From an uncultured Pseudomonadota bacterium (GTDB lineage Bacteria; Pseudomonadota; Gammaproteobacteria; Methylococcales; Methylomonadaceae), in assembly GCA_903848935.1 (NCBI GenBank), contig CAINHO010000047.1, positions 1 through 64,000 of the forward strand: a DNA stretch of 64,000 nt. The letters are read 5' to 3'. The position numbers and the translations under genes were made by a program. The notes under the pieces were generated by a model, which saw nothing but the letters and a program-made list of their open reading frames with translations, was not told the DNA's origin and searched no databases. The stretch's first letter is position 1. Each line of letters opens with the position of its first letter. Shown in pieces: positions 1 to 8,901 of this stretch.

Positions 1-245
1 CTGGACAACCAGGTGGACAAACGCCGCCACCTCCATCTATATCTGGTGGTACGTCAATGAGTGGCACAACCACAGGCGGTCAAACGACTGGACAACCAGG
101 TGGACAAACGCCGCCACCTCTATCTATATCTGGTGGTACGTCAATGAGTGGCACAACCACAGGCGGTCAAACGACTGGACAACCAGGTGGACAAACGCCG
201 CCACCTCCACCTTCATCTGGCGGTACGTCAATGAGTGGCACAACT
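1..245 (+). repeat. 87-bp in-frame tandem repeat
   Basis: Unit starts carrying ATGAGTGGCACAAC lie at 57, 144 and 231, giving an exact 87-bp period. The piece at 1-56 is the end of an earlier copy, so the array continues to the left. The copies at 57-143 and 144-230 differ at only a few bases near their ends. The unit encodes a Gly/Thr/Gln/Pro-rich linker ending in a proline run. The near identity suggests recent copy-number change. Confidence 0.9.
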
Positions 246-1268
246 CCATCGGCATCTGGTAGCACCGCGCCTGTTGTTGGAAACACGGATAAACCACTAC
301 CTGTTGGCACGCACGATACAACTGGTAACACTGCGCCTGTTGTTGGTAACACGGATAAACCGCTACCTGTTGGCACGAACGATACAACTGGTAGCACAAC
401 AACGATAACGGGTGATCACACTACTCCTCCAGTGGCACCTGTGGATCAAACTAATCAACAGCCAGTGAATCAAACTACTACACAGACACCTGCTCTTAAA
501 CCAACAACTGGCGATGACTTACTTTACGGCACATCGGGTAATGACAATATCAATGGCGGTGCCGGTGACGATGAAATTTATGGTTTAGGTGGTAATGACA
601 ATTTGAAAGGAGCGGCTGGTAATGACTTACTCGACGGAGGTGTTGGTAACGATACCTTAGACGGTGGTGTCGGTGATGACACATTGAATGGCGGTGATGG
701 TAACGATTCGTTAAAAGGAGCTGCTGGCGATGATGAACTCAACGGGGGCAACGGCAACGACACCCTTGATGGTGGTGCTGGTGATGACGTTCTGTCTGGT
801 GGCGCAGGTAATGATAAGTTAACTGGAGGAGCGGGGGACGATACGCTAATTGGTGGGGTCGGCAAAGATGATCTAACCGGTGGTGCTGGAGCGGATGTTT
901 TTGTTTTTGTTGATGGCGATAGTGGTGCAGTAAAAGGTCAGCGTGACATCATTAGAGATTTTAAATCGGGTGAAGATAAAATCGATTTAAGCGGATTTTT
1001 TTCTGCTGCTATTGATTCAACTGGTGCTGTTACGGCTTCAGCTGTAGATACAACCTCAACTACAACACCTCAAACATTACCAGAATTATCATTTATTGAT
1101 AAAGTCGATTTAGTTGCTGGTGATGCAACGGGGAAAATTTGGTTTGAAGCGGGAATAAATGGTGCAGCGGGTGTGTTGTTTATCAGCACAAATAACGATG
1201 TCGCCCCAGAATTCGGAATCGAACTTTCTGGGGTTAAAACGCTCACTGCTGACGATTTAATTATCTAA
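1..1268 (+). CDS. RTX-type Ca-binding repeat protein, 3' part of gene
   Basis: The reading frame is open to the left edge, so the true start lies outside the window; the ATG at 57 is only a repeat-internal Met. Seen in order: a Gly/Thr/Pro-rich 29-residue tandem repeat (to about 245), two 22-residue repeats (264-395), a Thr/Pro linker, then about 13 nonapeptides of the GGxGxDxLx type (about 510-890). The end carries the GADVFVF...DIIRDF...DKIDLSGF signature seen after RTX arrays in peptidase M10/serralysin C-terminal domains. RTX nonapeptides bind calcium after secretion by a type I system that reads an uncleaved C-terminal signal. The N-terminal effector or adhesin part is not visible, so the function is unknown. 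A terminator follows. Confidence 0.85.
   Translation, partial: GQPGGQTPPPPSISGGTSMSGTTTGGQTTGQPGGQTPPPLSISGGTSMSGTTTGGQTTGQPGGQTPPPPPSSGGTSMSGTTPSASGSTAPVVGNTDKPLPVGTHDTTGNTAPVVGNTDKPLPVGTNDTTGSTTTITGDHTTPPVAPVDQTNQQPVNQTTTQTPALKPTTGDDLLYGTSGNDNINGGAGDDEIYGLGGNDNLKGAAGNDLLDGGVGNDTLDGGVGDDTLNGGDGNDSLKGAAGDDELNGGNGNDTLDGGAGDDVLSGGAGNDKLTGGAGDDTLIGGVGKDDLTGGAGADVFVFVDGDSGAVKGQRDIIRDFKSGEDKIDLSGFFSAAIDSTGAVTASAVDTTSTTTPQTLPELSFIDKVDLVAGDATGKIWFEAGINGAAGVLFISTNNDVAPEFGIELSGVKTLTADDLII
264..395 (+). repeat. Two 66-bp in-frame repeats
   Basis: Two consecutive 22-codon units begin at 264 and 330. Both encode [16 protein letters not shown] followed by (H/N)DTTG(N/S). They extend the low-complexity linker in front of the RTX nonapeptides and differ at only a few bases. 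Confidence 0.85.
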
Positions 1269-1289
1269 TCCCATTTACGCTTGATTCAC

Positions 1290-1337
1290 AAAGTGGCACT
1301 GCAGCTGTGGCGACACAGTCGGTAGTGTCACTTTTTT
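1290..1337 (+). terminator. Rho-independent terminator after the RTX gene
   Basis: AAAGTGGCACT (1290-1300) pairs with AGTGTCACTTT (1324-1334), with one G-U pair, and a T run reaches 1337. A second small hairpin, CTGTG/CACAG, sits inside the loop at 1304-1317. It separates the RTX gene from trpD. Confidence 0.8.
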
Positions 1338-1415
1338 GTTTTTATACAAATTGAAAAAAGCACATATAGCCCGCACATCTGCAATGTTGATATTAAACGA
1401 TACAGTGGCAATACG

Positions 1416-2435
1416 ATGATGACTAAACTATTAGAAAAACTTCTCCAACACCAAAATTTAACGTCGGCAGAAATGCGTGAGGCGATGCAATTCTTCATGA
1501 GTGGCGAAGCGAACGACGCGCAAATTGCCGGATTTTTGTGCGCTCTGCGTGCCAAAGGTGAAACAGTTGATGAAATCACCGCCGCCGCCGAAGTGATGCG
1601 CGAACTGGCCACGCCGATTGAAATCATAGGTTCGCACATTATTGACACTTGCGGCACAGGCGGCGATGGCGCAAATACGTTTAACATTTCCACGACGAGC
1701 GCATTCGTAGTCGCGGCGGCCGGCGGACAAGTCGCCAAACACGGCAATCGTTCTGTATCGAGTTGTTGCGGCAGCGCAGATGTTTTGGAATTGGCGGGCG
1801 TGAATTTAAATTTATCACCCGAACAAGTCGCGCAATGTGTGACGAAGTTAGACATCGGCTTTTTATTTGCACCAAATTATCACGGCGCAATGCAATATAC
1901 TCGCGACGTGCGTAAGAATTTAGGCGTGCGGACATTGTTTAATTTGCTCGGGCCATTAGTCAATCCAGCAAAAGCAAATCACCAGTTGATTGGCGTATTC
2001 GATAAAAAATGGGTTGAACCGCTCGCACACGTTTTCAAAAAATTAGGTAGCAAACACGTTTTGGTTGTCAGCGCCGAAGATGGTTTAGATGAAATTAGTA
2101 TTGCCTGTGAAACACACGTTGCCGAATTGAAAAATGGCGACGTATTTTGTTACACGATTGCGCCCGAACAATTCAATTTGCCGCGTGCAAATTTAGAAAC
2201 TATTGCAATTAAAAACGCGGACGATAGTTTGAAAATGCTTAAAGCGGTTTTAAATAATCAAACCGGTGCAGCAAAAAATATCGTGTTGCTCAACGCAGGC
2301 GCGGCAATTTATGCGGCGGATTTAGTCGATTCGCTCGCTGAAGGAGTTGCCAAAGCCGATCAAGTAATTTCTAGCGGCGCAGCTTACGAAAAATTTGAAA
2401 CTTTTATCTCTTACACTCAAACCTTGACTTCATGA
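1416..2435 (+). CDS. trpD: Anthranilate phosphoribosyltransferase
   Basis: TrpD transfers phosphoribose from PRPP to anthranilate, the second step of tryptophan synthesis, in the cytoplasm. The 339 residues match the family length. The PRPP-binding DTCGTGGDGANTFN motif, the following KHGNRSVSS segment and a NLLGPLVNP motif are all present. Two Met codons (1416, 1419) could start it and the ribosome site is weak. No other trp gene is adjacent. The stop codon overlaps the start of nth by 4 bp, so the two are probably co-transcribed. Confidence 0.95.
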   Translation: MMTKLLEKLLQHQNLTSAEMREAMQFFMSGEANDAQIAGFLCALRAKGETVDEITAAAEVMRELATPIEIIGSHIIDTCGTGGDGANTFNISTTSAFVVAAAGGQVAKHGNRSVSSCCGSADVLELAGVNLNLSPEQVAQCVTKLDIGFLFAPNYHGAMQYTRDVRKNLGVRTLFNLLGPLVNPAKANHQLIGVFDKKWVEPLAHVFKKLGSKHVLVVSAEDGLDEISIACETHVAELKNGDVFCYTIAPEQFNLPRANLETIAIKNADDSLKMLKAVLNNQTGAAKNIVLLNAGAAIYAADLVDSLAEGVAKADQVISSGAAYEKFETFISYTQTLTS

Positions 2436-3067
2436 CCCATCAAACGATTTCCCGCTTATTTGAACAACTCGCCATTGCCATACCAAAACCGACGACGGAA
2501 TTGGTCTATCGCAGTCATTTTGAACTTTTGATTTCCGTCGTTTTATCGGCGCAAGCTACCGATAAAAGCGTCAATAAAGCCACAAAATTACTATTTTCCG
2601 TGGCGAATACCCCTGAAAAAATCTTAGCTCTCGGCGAAGAAGGCTTAAAAACTTATATCAAAACCATTGGATTATTCAACACCAAAGCCACGCATATTAT
2701 GGCGTTGTGTCAAAAATTACTTGAACTGCATAATGGCGAAGTTCCGCATACTCGTGCCGAATTGGAAAATTTAGCGGGTGTCGGACGCAAAACCGCAAAT
2801 GTGATGTTAAATACTGCATTTGGTGAACCGACGATTGCGGTCGATACGCATATTTTTCGTGTTGCCAACCGCATCGGTTTGGCACACGCGACAACGGTGC
2901 TTGCTGTTGAAAAAGAACTGTTGCGCGTGATTCCCGAAAAATTCAAACACGACGCGCATCATTTGTTAATTCTGCATGGGCGTTATATTTGCATGGCTCG
3001 AAAACCGCTATGTGAACGTTGTGTGATTAGTGGTTATTGCGAATTTTTTAAACTTGCCGCACATTAA
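2432..3067 (+). CDS. nth: Endonuclease III (DNA glycosylase/AP lyase)
   Basis: Nth removes oxidised pyrimidines and cuts the abasic site in base-excision repair. The 211-residue product has the helix-hairpin-helix LAGVGRKTANVMLN with the catalytic Lys, and the catalytic Asp in VDTHIFRVANR. The C-terminal 4Fe-4S ligands are spaced C-x6-C-x2-C-x5-C (CMARKPLC, CERC, SGYC), as in E. coli Nth. It overlaps trpD by 4 bp (ATGA), which suggests translational coupling. All key residues are intact. Confidence 0.96.
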   Translation: MTHQTISRLFEQLAIAIPKPTTELVYRSHFELLISVVLSAQATDKSVNKATKLLFSVANTPEKILALGEEGLKTYIKTIGLFNTKATHIMALCQKLLELHNGEVPHTRAELENLAGVGRKTANVMLNTAFGEPTIAVDTHIFRVANRIGLAHATTVLAVEKELLRVIPEKFKHDAHHLLILHGRYICMARKPLCERCVISGYCEFFKLAAH

Positions 3068-3182
3068 ATTAGGCGGCATCGGTTGTCGAATCTAAAAATC
3101 ATCCACATAATAGAACACGAATTCGTAGTGATAATATTCACTTTAGGGAATTCATTTTTTAATCAACATACCGGTTAAGTAC

Positions 3183-4481
3183 ATGGAAAAGAAAAATAGA
3201 ATCGCGTTATTTATAGACTTGGATAATTTTGTTGGCTTTTGTCTTGATGATGATTTGCCCTTGGACATTAAAAAAGAAATTAAAAAACTCACTGAACATG
3301 GTGAAATTAGTATTCGGCGGTCGTTTGGTGACATTATGAAACTGCCAATTTCAGAGGCGCGTAAAAAAGAATTACGCGAAATGCTGCAAGCGAATTTGAT
3401 TCGTCACGAAGATATTCCGTATTACAACGGGTACAAAAATACCTCGGATATTCGGTTAGCGATTGAAGCGATTTCGGTCGCTTACACGCACCCTGACATC
3501 AACATTTTTGCTGTGATTGCGAATGACCGGGACTATATGCCAGTGTTTTCAAAACTCAAAGAAATCGGCAAAACCATTATTGGTATTGGTAGCACAAAAA
3601 CGACGGTGGGTGAGTTGTATCGTAGTGCTTGTGACATTTTTTACTATCATGAAGATTTTGGTAAAAATGAATACGGTGTCCGAAAAGTTGAAACGTCTAT
3701 TGCCGACGATGAGAATGGTCTAATTGATTTATTGATTGAAAAAATCACTTATAACACCACGAATGGTTTGAAAACCAATCAATCCACCATTGCGGCGGCG
3801 ATTAAAAGTAGTCGTGCAGTTGATTTTACAGGTTATGCGTCGTTTCAAGGCTTTGGGGATTTGTGCCGATTGGTGGAAAAACGCGGCATGATTGCAATTA
3901 CGCCGCGTCATACTGGAGATTTAGATCCCGTATTATCGTGCAATAGCCAAGAAAATGAAGCTGCCATTGATAGTTTTAAAGGACAGCAAGCTCAACAAGC
4001 GGCTATTCCGCCCGAAGATATGAAACGCATTTACAACAATTTCATCAAAACAAAATTGAGTTTGAAAAATGATTTTCCGTTACACGCGCAACGTGAAAAA
4101 ATTTACAAACAACTGGATATTTTATTGGCTGAAAGTGAACCGTATGGCGGTGTGGGCTTAAAAGCGTCCTCGGAACAAATAACTAAAATTCTCGCGTTTG
4201 ATCCCGATGATCAATCGTCGGTTTTTAAAATTTTGTACAGTTTGTATCGTTCGGGTTGTTTTATCGTGCGACGGACAGAAGACAACTATAACCCCATTCT
4301 CATGAGTAATCGTGTCGCTATGAATTATATTTATATGGATAAAAAACTCATGGAAAGTCTGATTAAATTGTTCAAATGGGACAGCGAAGATATTAAATTC
4401 GATCCGAGTCGTTGGTCAGAATTTTTCATTGGCGACACGTCGTATTCGCAAATTGCTAAATTTGCGTACAACTATTTGTGA
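3183..4481 (+). CDS. NYN-domain putative ribonuclease with OST-HTH-like region
   Basis: The N-terminal 160 or so residues look like a NYN (PIN-fold, LabA-like) nuclease domain: an acidic strand ALFIDLDNF, then SDIRLAIEA and a VIANDRDYMPVFSKL motif that supply the usual acidic metal ligands. Next is a segment of about 75 residues (LLIEKITYNTT to MIAIT) resembling an OST-HTH/LOTUS RNA-binding fold; the C-terminal part is less clear. NYN plus OST-HTH proteins are generally predicted to act on RNA, but the target here is unknown. Its stop overlaps the miaA start by 4 bp, tying it to a tRNA-modification gene. The upstream gap 3068-3182 holds a short AGTGA/TCACT inverted repeat (3127-3142). Confidence 0.75.
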   Translation: MEKKNRIALFIDLDNFVGFCLDDDLPLDIKKEIKKLTEHGEISIRRSFGDIMKLPISEARKKELREMLQANLIRHEDIPYYNGYKNTSDIRLAIEAISVAYTHPDINIFAVIANDRDYMPVFSKLKEIGKTIIGIGSTKTTVGELYRSACDIFYYHEDFGKNEYGVRKVETSIADDENGLIDLLIEKITYNTTNGLKTNQSTIAAAIKSSRAVDFTGYASFQGFGDLCRLVEKRGMIAITPRHTGDLDPVLSCNSQENEAAIDSFKGQQAQQAAIPPEDMKRIYNNFIKTKLSLKNDFPLHAQREKIYKQLDILLAESEPYGGVGLKASSEQITKILAFDPDDQSSVFKILYSLYRSGCFIVRRTEDNYNPILMSNRVAMNYIYMDKKLMESLIKLFKWDSEDIKFDPSRWSEFFIGDTSYSQIAKFAYNYL

Positions 4482-5419
4482 TGCTATCACAAACTTTACC
4501 ACCAGTTGTTTTACTCATGGGTCCCACTGCTTCGGGTAAAACAGTGTTAGCGGTGCAACTCGCACAAGCATTGAATGGTGAAATTATTAGTGTCGATTCC
4601 GCGTTGGTGTTTAAAGACATGAACATCGGCACGGCAAAACCGACGTTGGAAGAGCGGGGCGGTATTCCGCATCATTTGATTGATATTCTCGACCCAAGCG
4701 AATCTTTTTCGACCGGACAATTTCGCCATGAAGCATTAGCTTTAATGGCGGATATTACGGCGCGAGGAAAATTACCGATTTTGGTGGGCGGCACGATGTT
4801 GTATTTCAACGCCCTCACCAAAGGTCTCGCGGAATTGCCACCTGCCAATGCTGAAATTCGGGTGCAATTAGAAGTCGATTTAGCGCGTGATGGTAATGAG
4901 GCATTACACCAACGATTAGCGCAAATCGATCCGCAAGCTGCCGCTCGAATTCACCCCAACGACCCACAACGTGTGCAACGCGCGTTAGAAGTTTTTGAGT
5001 TAACGGGCAGACCATTGAGTGATTTTTTTAATGAAAGCCAACAAAATACGCTTCCTTATTCTGTTCAGAAATTTATTGTCGCGCCCGAAGATAGAAAAAT
5101 TCTGCATGATATTATCGCGCAACGTTTTCACGCGATGCTGGCACAAGGCTTTTTAGCAGAAGTGGAGCAGCTTTATTTACGCGGAGATTTACACGATAAA
5201 TTACCAGCGATTCGTGCCGTCGGTTATCGAGAAGCATGGGCGCATTTACAGGGGGATTACGATTTAGCAACTATGACTGAAAAAGCAATTATCGCTACCC
5301 GTCAACTCGCCAAACGGCAATTTACTTGGCTGCGTCGCGAAACTGATGCTCACACATTTATTACTGGTCAAACTGATTTATTGGCTCAAATTTTAAGCAC
5401 TATAAAACGTCCTTCTTGA
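4478..5419 (+). CDS. miaA: tRNA dimethylallyltransferase
   Basis: MiaA adds a dimethylallyl group to A37 of tRNAs reading UNN codons. The 313-residue protein starts with the P-loop LLMGPTASGKT. DSALVFKDMNIGTAKP (the family usually has DSxQVYRGMDIGTAKP), HHLIDILDP and LVGGTMLYF follow, as does the C-terminal TRQLAKRQFTWLR segment. In many gammaproteobacteria miaA precedes hfq, but here the pst locus follows. It overlaps the NYN gene by 4 bp. Confidence 0.96.
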   Translation: MMLSQTLPPVVLLMGPTASGKTVLAVQLAQALNGEIISVDSALVFKDMNIGTAKPTLEERGGIPHHLIDILDPSESFSTGQFRHEALALMADITARGKLPILVGGTMLYFNALTKGLAELPPANAEIRVQLEVDLARDGNEALHQRLAQIDPQAAARIHPNDPQRVQRALEVFELTGRPLSDFFNESQQNTLPYSVQKFIVAPEDRKILHDIIAQRFHAMLAQGFLAEVEQLYLRGDLHDKLPAIRAVGYREAWAHLQGDYDLATMTEKAIIATRQLAKRQFTWLRRETDAHTFITGQTDLLAQILSTIKRPS

Positions 5420-5449
5420 AAATTATTTTTTAGTGTCGTCAATCTGATG

Positions 5450-5483
5450 CTGTCATAATGCTGTCATTTTAAATTCCCATAAT
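5450..5483 (+). promoter_or_regulatory. Pho box and -10 element of the pst operon
   Basis: Two exact CTGTCAT heptamers (5450-5456 and 5461-5467) are separated by AATG, the classical PhoB box layout of two 7-mers with a 4-bp spacer. A -10-like CATAAT (5478-5483) begins 10 bp after the box, the position expected when PhoB replaces the -35 element. pstS starts at 5531. This indicates induction under phosphate limitation by a PhoB-type regulator; no phoB or phoR lies in the window. Confidence 0.88.
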
Positions 5484-5530
5484 AATTTGAAATTCCACTT
5501 CAAATTCAATTTTTATCCTGAGATTTCATC

Positions 5531-6511
5531 ATGAAACAGCTTTTCAAAAACAAACTATTATTGGCAGCTATGGGCTTGTCAGCAAGTTTAATCAGCGTGT
5601 CGGCGAGTGCTGTGCAAACTGTAGATGCAGGTATTCCCGCTTATGAAAAAGCTAGTGGTGTTGCCGGTAATTTATCGAGTGTCGGTTCGGATACCTTAGC
5701 GAATTTAATGACTTTGTGGGCAGAAGAATTCAATCGTGTTTATCCTAACGTGAATATTCAAATTCAAGCCGCCGGTTCGTCAACTGCGCCACCTGCTTTA
5801 ACCGAAGGTACGTCAAATTTAGGGCCGATGAGTCGTGAAATGAAAGACGATGAATTGGAAGCCTTCGAAAGCAAATACGGTTATAAACCAACGGCAATTC
5901 CTGTTGCTGTCGATGCGTTAGCGGTCATGGTAAATAAAGATAATCCAGTCAAAGGGTTGACGATGGAACAAGTCGATGCAATTTTCTCTAGCACGTTGAA
6001 ATGTGGTGGCGCAAAAGAAATCACAACATGGGGTGATGCGGGTGTTGCTGCTTGGGGAACAAAAAGTATTCAACTTTACGGACGTAACTCAGTTTCAGGT
6101 ACTTACGGTTACTTTAAAGATCACGCGCTTTGCAAAGGCGATTTCAAAAATAACGTGAACGAACAACCTGGTTCAGCATCAGTGGTTCAGTCGGTAACAT
6201 CGTCGGCAAACGGCGTAGGTTATTCAGGCATGGGCTACACGACTTCAGGCGTGAAAATGGTGCCTTTAGCGAAAAAAGGTTCGACTACTTTCGTCGAAGC
6301 CACTCCTGCGAATGCCGTTAATGGTTCATATCCATTGACACGCTACTTGTTTGTTTATGTGAATAAAAAACCGAATCAACCGTTGGCTCCTTTAGAAAAC
6401 GAATTTGTGAAAATGGTGTTGTCTAAAACGGGTCAACAAGTTGTAATTAAAGATGGCTATATTCCATTGCCAGCGAAAGTAATCGAAAAAGAGTTAGCCA
6501 AGTTAAAATAA
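5531..6511 (+). CDS. pstS: Phosphate ABC transporter, periplasmic binding protein
   Basis: PstS captures phosphate in the periplasm and delivers it to PstCA. The 326-residue precursor has a Sec signal peptide (KNK..., hydrophobic core, ending SVSASA). Mature motifs include [25 protein letters not shown], the phosphate loop NLGPMSREM and [11 protein letters not shown]. It is the first gene of a pst operon behind a Pho box. A strong hairpin lies between it and pstC, which would favour higher PstS than permease output. Confidence 0.95.
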   Translation: MKQLFKNKLLLAAMGLSASLISVSASAVQTVDAGIPAYEKASGVAGNLSSVGSDTLANLMTLWAEEFNRVYPNVNIQIQAAGSSTAPPALTEGTSNLGPMSREMKDDELEAFESKYGYKPTAIPVAVDALAVMVNKDNPVKGLTMEQVDAIFSSTLKCGGAKEITTWGDAGVAAWGTKSIQLYGRNSVSGTYGYFKDHALCKGDFKNNVNEQPGSASVVQSVTSSANGVGYSGMGYTTSGVKMVPLAKKGSTTFVEATPANAVNGSYPLTRYLFVYVNKKPNQPLAPLENEFVKMVLSKTGQQVVIKDGYIPLPAKVIEKELAKLK

Positions 6512-6514
6512 AAA

Positions 6515-6586
6515 CAAGGCACAACCTTTCCAAAGCGCAAGGTACAAGCGAATTTAACATTCCTTGAACTTGCGCTTTTTGCCTTG
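6515..6586 (+). terminator. pstS-pstC intergenic hairpin (attenuator or mRNA stabiliser)
   Basis: AAAGCGCAAG (6532-6541) pairs with CTTGCGCTTT (6569-6578), followed by two more T. An outer stem CAAGGCA/TGCCTTG (6515-6521 and 6580-6586) can extend it. pstC starts only 20 bp later with no obvious promoter. A partial terminator or a 3'-end stabiliser of pstS mRNA is likelier than a complete stop. Confidence 0.65.
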
Positions 6587-6606
6587 AACTTTTTGAAAAA
6601 GAATTT

Positions 6607-8883
6607 ATGTCTGAAATAAATAATTCGATGACGCAATCTTCGCTGAATACAGCGACTACGACAGCTTATGAAAAATGGCGATTACTGAAAGATGCGATTA
6701 TGCGTCGAGCGGTGGTGGCGGGTGGTTTGAGCGTTATTTTTGCCATTGTGGTCATTTTCTTTTATCTGCTTTATGTGGTGTATCCACTGTTTTTATCGGC
6801 AACCGCAGAATCTGTCGCACAGTATGCAATTCCTGAAGAAAATGCAGGAAAGACGTTGTTTTTAGCGATTGAAGAACAAAACGAAATCGCTGCTCGTTTC
6901 ACCGACAAAGGGCAAGTGGTTTTCTTTGAAGCGAAAACCGGCAAAACTTTGTTGCAAAAAACCATTCCGTTACCTGAAGGCGTGACGATTAGTAGTGTTG
7001 CACAAGGCAGTCCCGTTGGTGACGGCGCAATCATTTATGGTTTGTCAAACGGTCAAGCGGTCGTTGTGAAACAACAATATAAAGTCGCTTTTGTGGGTGA
7101 TAAACGTGTAATCACGCCGTCGTTGAAATATCCGCTCGGCGAAACTCCTTTAGTTATTGATGACACGGGTGCGGCGTTAGAAAAAATTGCCTTCAAAGTG
7201 AGCGACGGTTCGACCACGATTGTGGCGAAAGCCGCTGACAAAATTCGCATTACTAATTTTGAAAAAGAACAATCGTTGTTTGGCGACGAAGCCAGTTTGA
7301 TTCGTACTGATTCCATTCTCGATATTCCGGCAGGCAATATCACCGATATTTTGGTGGATAAAGAAGACCGTAATTTATTTTTGGTGAGTAACGATGGCAG
7401 TTTGAGTTTTATCGACATCAGCAAAAAAAATGCGCCGGAAATTAAACAGCATTTAAACGTGGTGGAAGCCGGACAAAAAATTACCAGTCTCAGTTTTTTA
7501 AACGGTGATTTATCGTTAATGATTGGTGATTCGAGTGGTTTAGTGTCGCAGTGGAGTTTGGTGAAAGATGCGTTGAATAAACCTGCGATGCAACGGGTTC
7601 GCGCTTTTAAAGTGTCTGAAAAACCAGTGATTGCCATTAACACGGAACAGCGACGCAAAGGGTTTGTAACGGTTGATGCCGCAGGTGGCATGGGGATTTA
7701 CCATTCGACTGCCGAACGTGAATTGATTAAAGAATCGATTGGGATGGTCGCACCTGTCGCTGTGATTTTATCGCCGCGAGCTAATGCGTTAGTGTTTCAA
7801 AATAACGATGGCAAGATTCATTTTTGGAAAGTGGATAACGAACACCCCGAAGTCTCGGTTAAGTCGATGTGGGAAAAAGTCTGGTACGAAAGTTATCCCA
7901 AACCCGCTTACATTTGGCAATCGTCTTCTGCAAGCAATGATTTTGAACCGAAATACAGCTTAACACCTTTAGTTTTTGGTACGTTGAAAGCCGCGTTTTA
8001 TGCAATGTTGGTGGCGATTCCATTGTCTTTGATGGGCGCAATTTATACTGCTTATTTCATGTCACCGAAAATGCGAATTTATGCCAAACCGTCTATTGAA
8101 ATTATGGGCGCGTTGCCAACGGTAATTTTAGGATTCTTAGCCGGTTTATGGCTTGCGCCGTTTATTGAAGAGCATTTATCGGGTTTATTCTCCTTGCTTG
8201 TAGTCGTTCCGATAGGCGTGGTTTTGTTTGCGTTAGGTTTTCAAAATTTGCCTGAAAAATTCCGTCAAAAAATTCCTGAAGGTTGGGAAGGTGCGATATT
8301 GATTCCAGTAATTTTAATTACTGGTTGGATTGCTTTCTCGATTAGCGTGCCATTAGAAACTGCTTTATTTCATGGCTCGTTGCGTGATTGGTTTAAAAAC
8401 GAATTTGGCATTGGCTACGATCAACGGAATGCGTTGGTGGTTGGGATTGCAATGGGTTTTGCCGTTGTACCGACGATTTTCTCAATTTCGGAAGATGCGA
8501 TTTTTAGTGTGCCAAAACATTTGACCGTCGGTTCGTTGGCATTAGGCGCAACACCGTGGCAAACCATGATTCGAGTTGTTTTGTTAACAGCAAGTCCAGG
8601 TATTTTTTCGGCGATTATGATTGGTTTTGGTCGCGCAGTCGGTGAAACGATGATTGTATTGATGGCGACAGGGAACACGCCTGTGATGGACTTAAGTGTC
8701 TTTCAAGGAATGCGAACTTTAGCGGCGAATATCGCGGTCGAAATGCCCGAATCAGAGGTTGATAGTACACATTATCGAGTGTTGTTCTTAGCGGCATTGG
8801 TGCTGTTTATGTTCACGTTTGTGTTTAACACGTTGGCGGAAGTTGTGCGTCAACGGTTACGCGAAAAATACAGTTCACTGTAA
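6607..8883 (+). CDS. pstC: Phosphate ABC transporter permease PstC (long form)
   Basis: This is one of two membrane subunits of the Pst phosphate importer. At 758 residues it is much longer than E. coli PstC (about 320). After a first membrane helix near residues 37-60 there is a large, mostly beta-rich periplasmic insertion to about residue 440. The ABC permease helices follow, with the EAA-type loop VPKHLTVGSLALGATPWQT and FGRAVGETM near the end. Long PstC forms are known in other gammaproteobacteria such as Pseudomonas. Start ATG at 6607; the upstream ribosome site is weak (GAAAAAG). Confidence 0.93.
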   Translation: MSEINNSMTQSSLNTATTTAYEKWRLLKDAIMRRAVVAGGLSVIFAIVVIFFYLLYVVYPLFLSATAESVAQYAIPEENAGKTLFLAIEEQNEIAARFTDKGQVVFFEAKTGKTLLQKTIPLPEGVTISSVAQGSPVGDGAIIYGLSNGQAVVVKQQYKVAFVGDKRVITPSLKYPLGETPLVIDDTGAALEKIAFKVSDGSTTIVAKAADKIRITNFEKEQSLFGDEASLIRTDSILDIPAGNITDILVDKEDRNLFLVSNDGSLSFIDISKKNAPEIKQHLNVVEAGQKITSLSFLNGDLSLMIGDSSGLVSQWSLVKDALNKPAMQRVRAFKVSEKPVIAINTEQRRKGFVTVDAAGGMGIYHSTAERELIKESIGMVAPVAVILSPRANALVFQNNDGKIHFWKVDNEHPEVSVKSMWEKVWYESYPKPAYIWQSSSASNDFEPKYSLTPLVFGTLKAAFYAMLVAIPLSLMGAIYTAYFMSPKMRIYAKPSIEIMGALPTVILGFLAGLWLAPFIEEHLSGLFSLLVVVPIGVVLFALGFQNLPEKFRQKIPEGWEGAILIPVILITGWIAFSISVPLETALFHGSLRDWFKNEFGIGYDQRNALVVGIAMGFAVVPTIFSISEDAIFSVPKHLTVGSLALGATPWQTMIRVVLLTASPGIFSAIMIGFGRAVGETMIVLMATGNTPVMDLSVFQGMRTLAANIAVEMPESEVDSTHYRVLFLAALVLFMFTFVFNTLAEVVRQRLREKYSSL

Positions 8884-8901
8884 TAATTATGAGCATTGAA
8901 A

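Noticed and set aside
1-245. Regular repeats resembling a CRISPR array
   Set aside because: The repeats are contiguous, in frame with a protein and have no unique spacers.
578-865. Minus-strand open frame inside the RTX repeats
   Set aside because: Its Pro/Ser periodicity simply mirrors the Gly/Asp nonapeptides.
7053-7691. Long open frame on the minus strand inside pstC
   Set aside because: It is a frame shadow: no recognised motif, and pstC is fully supported on the plus strand.
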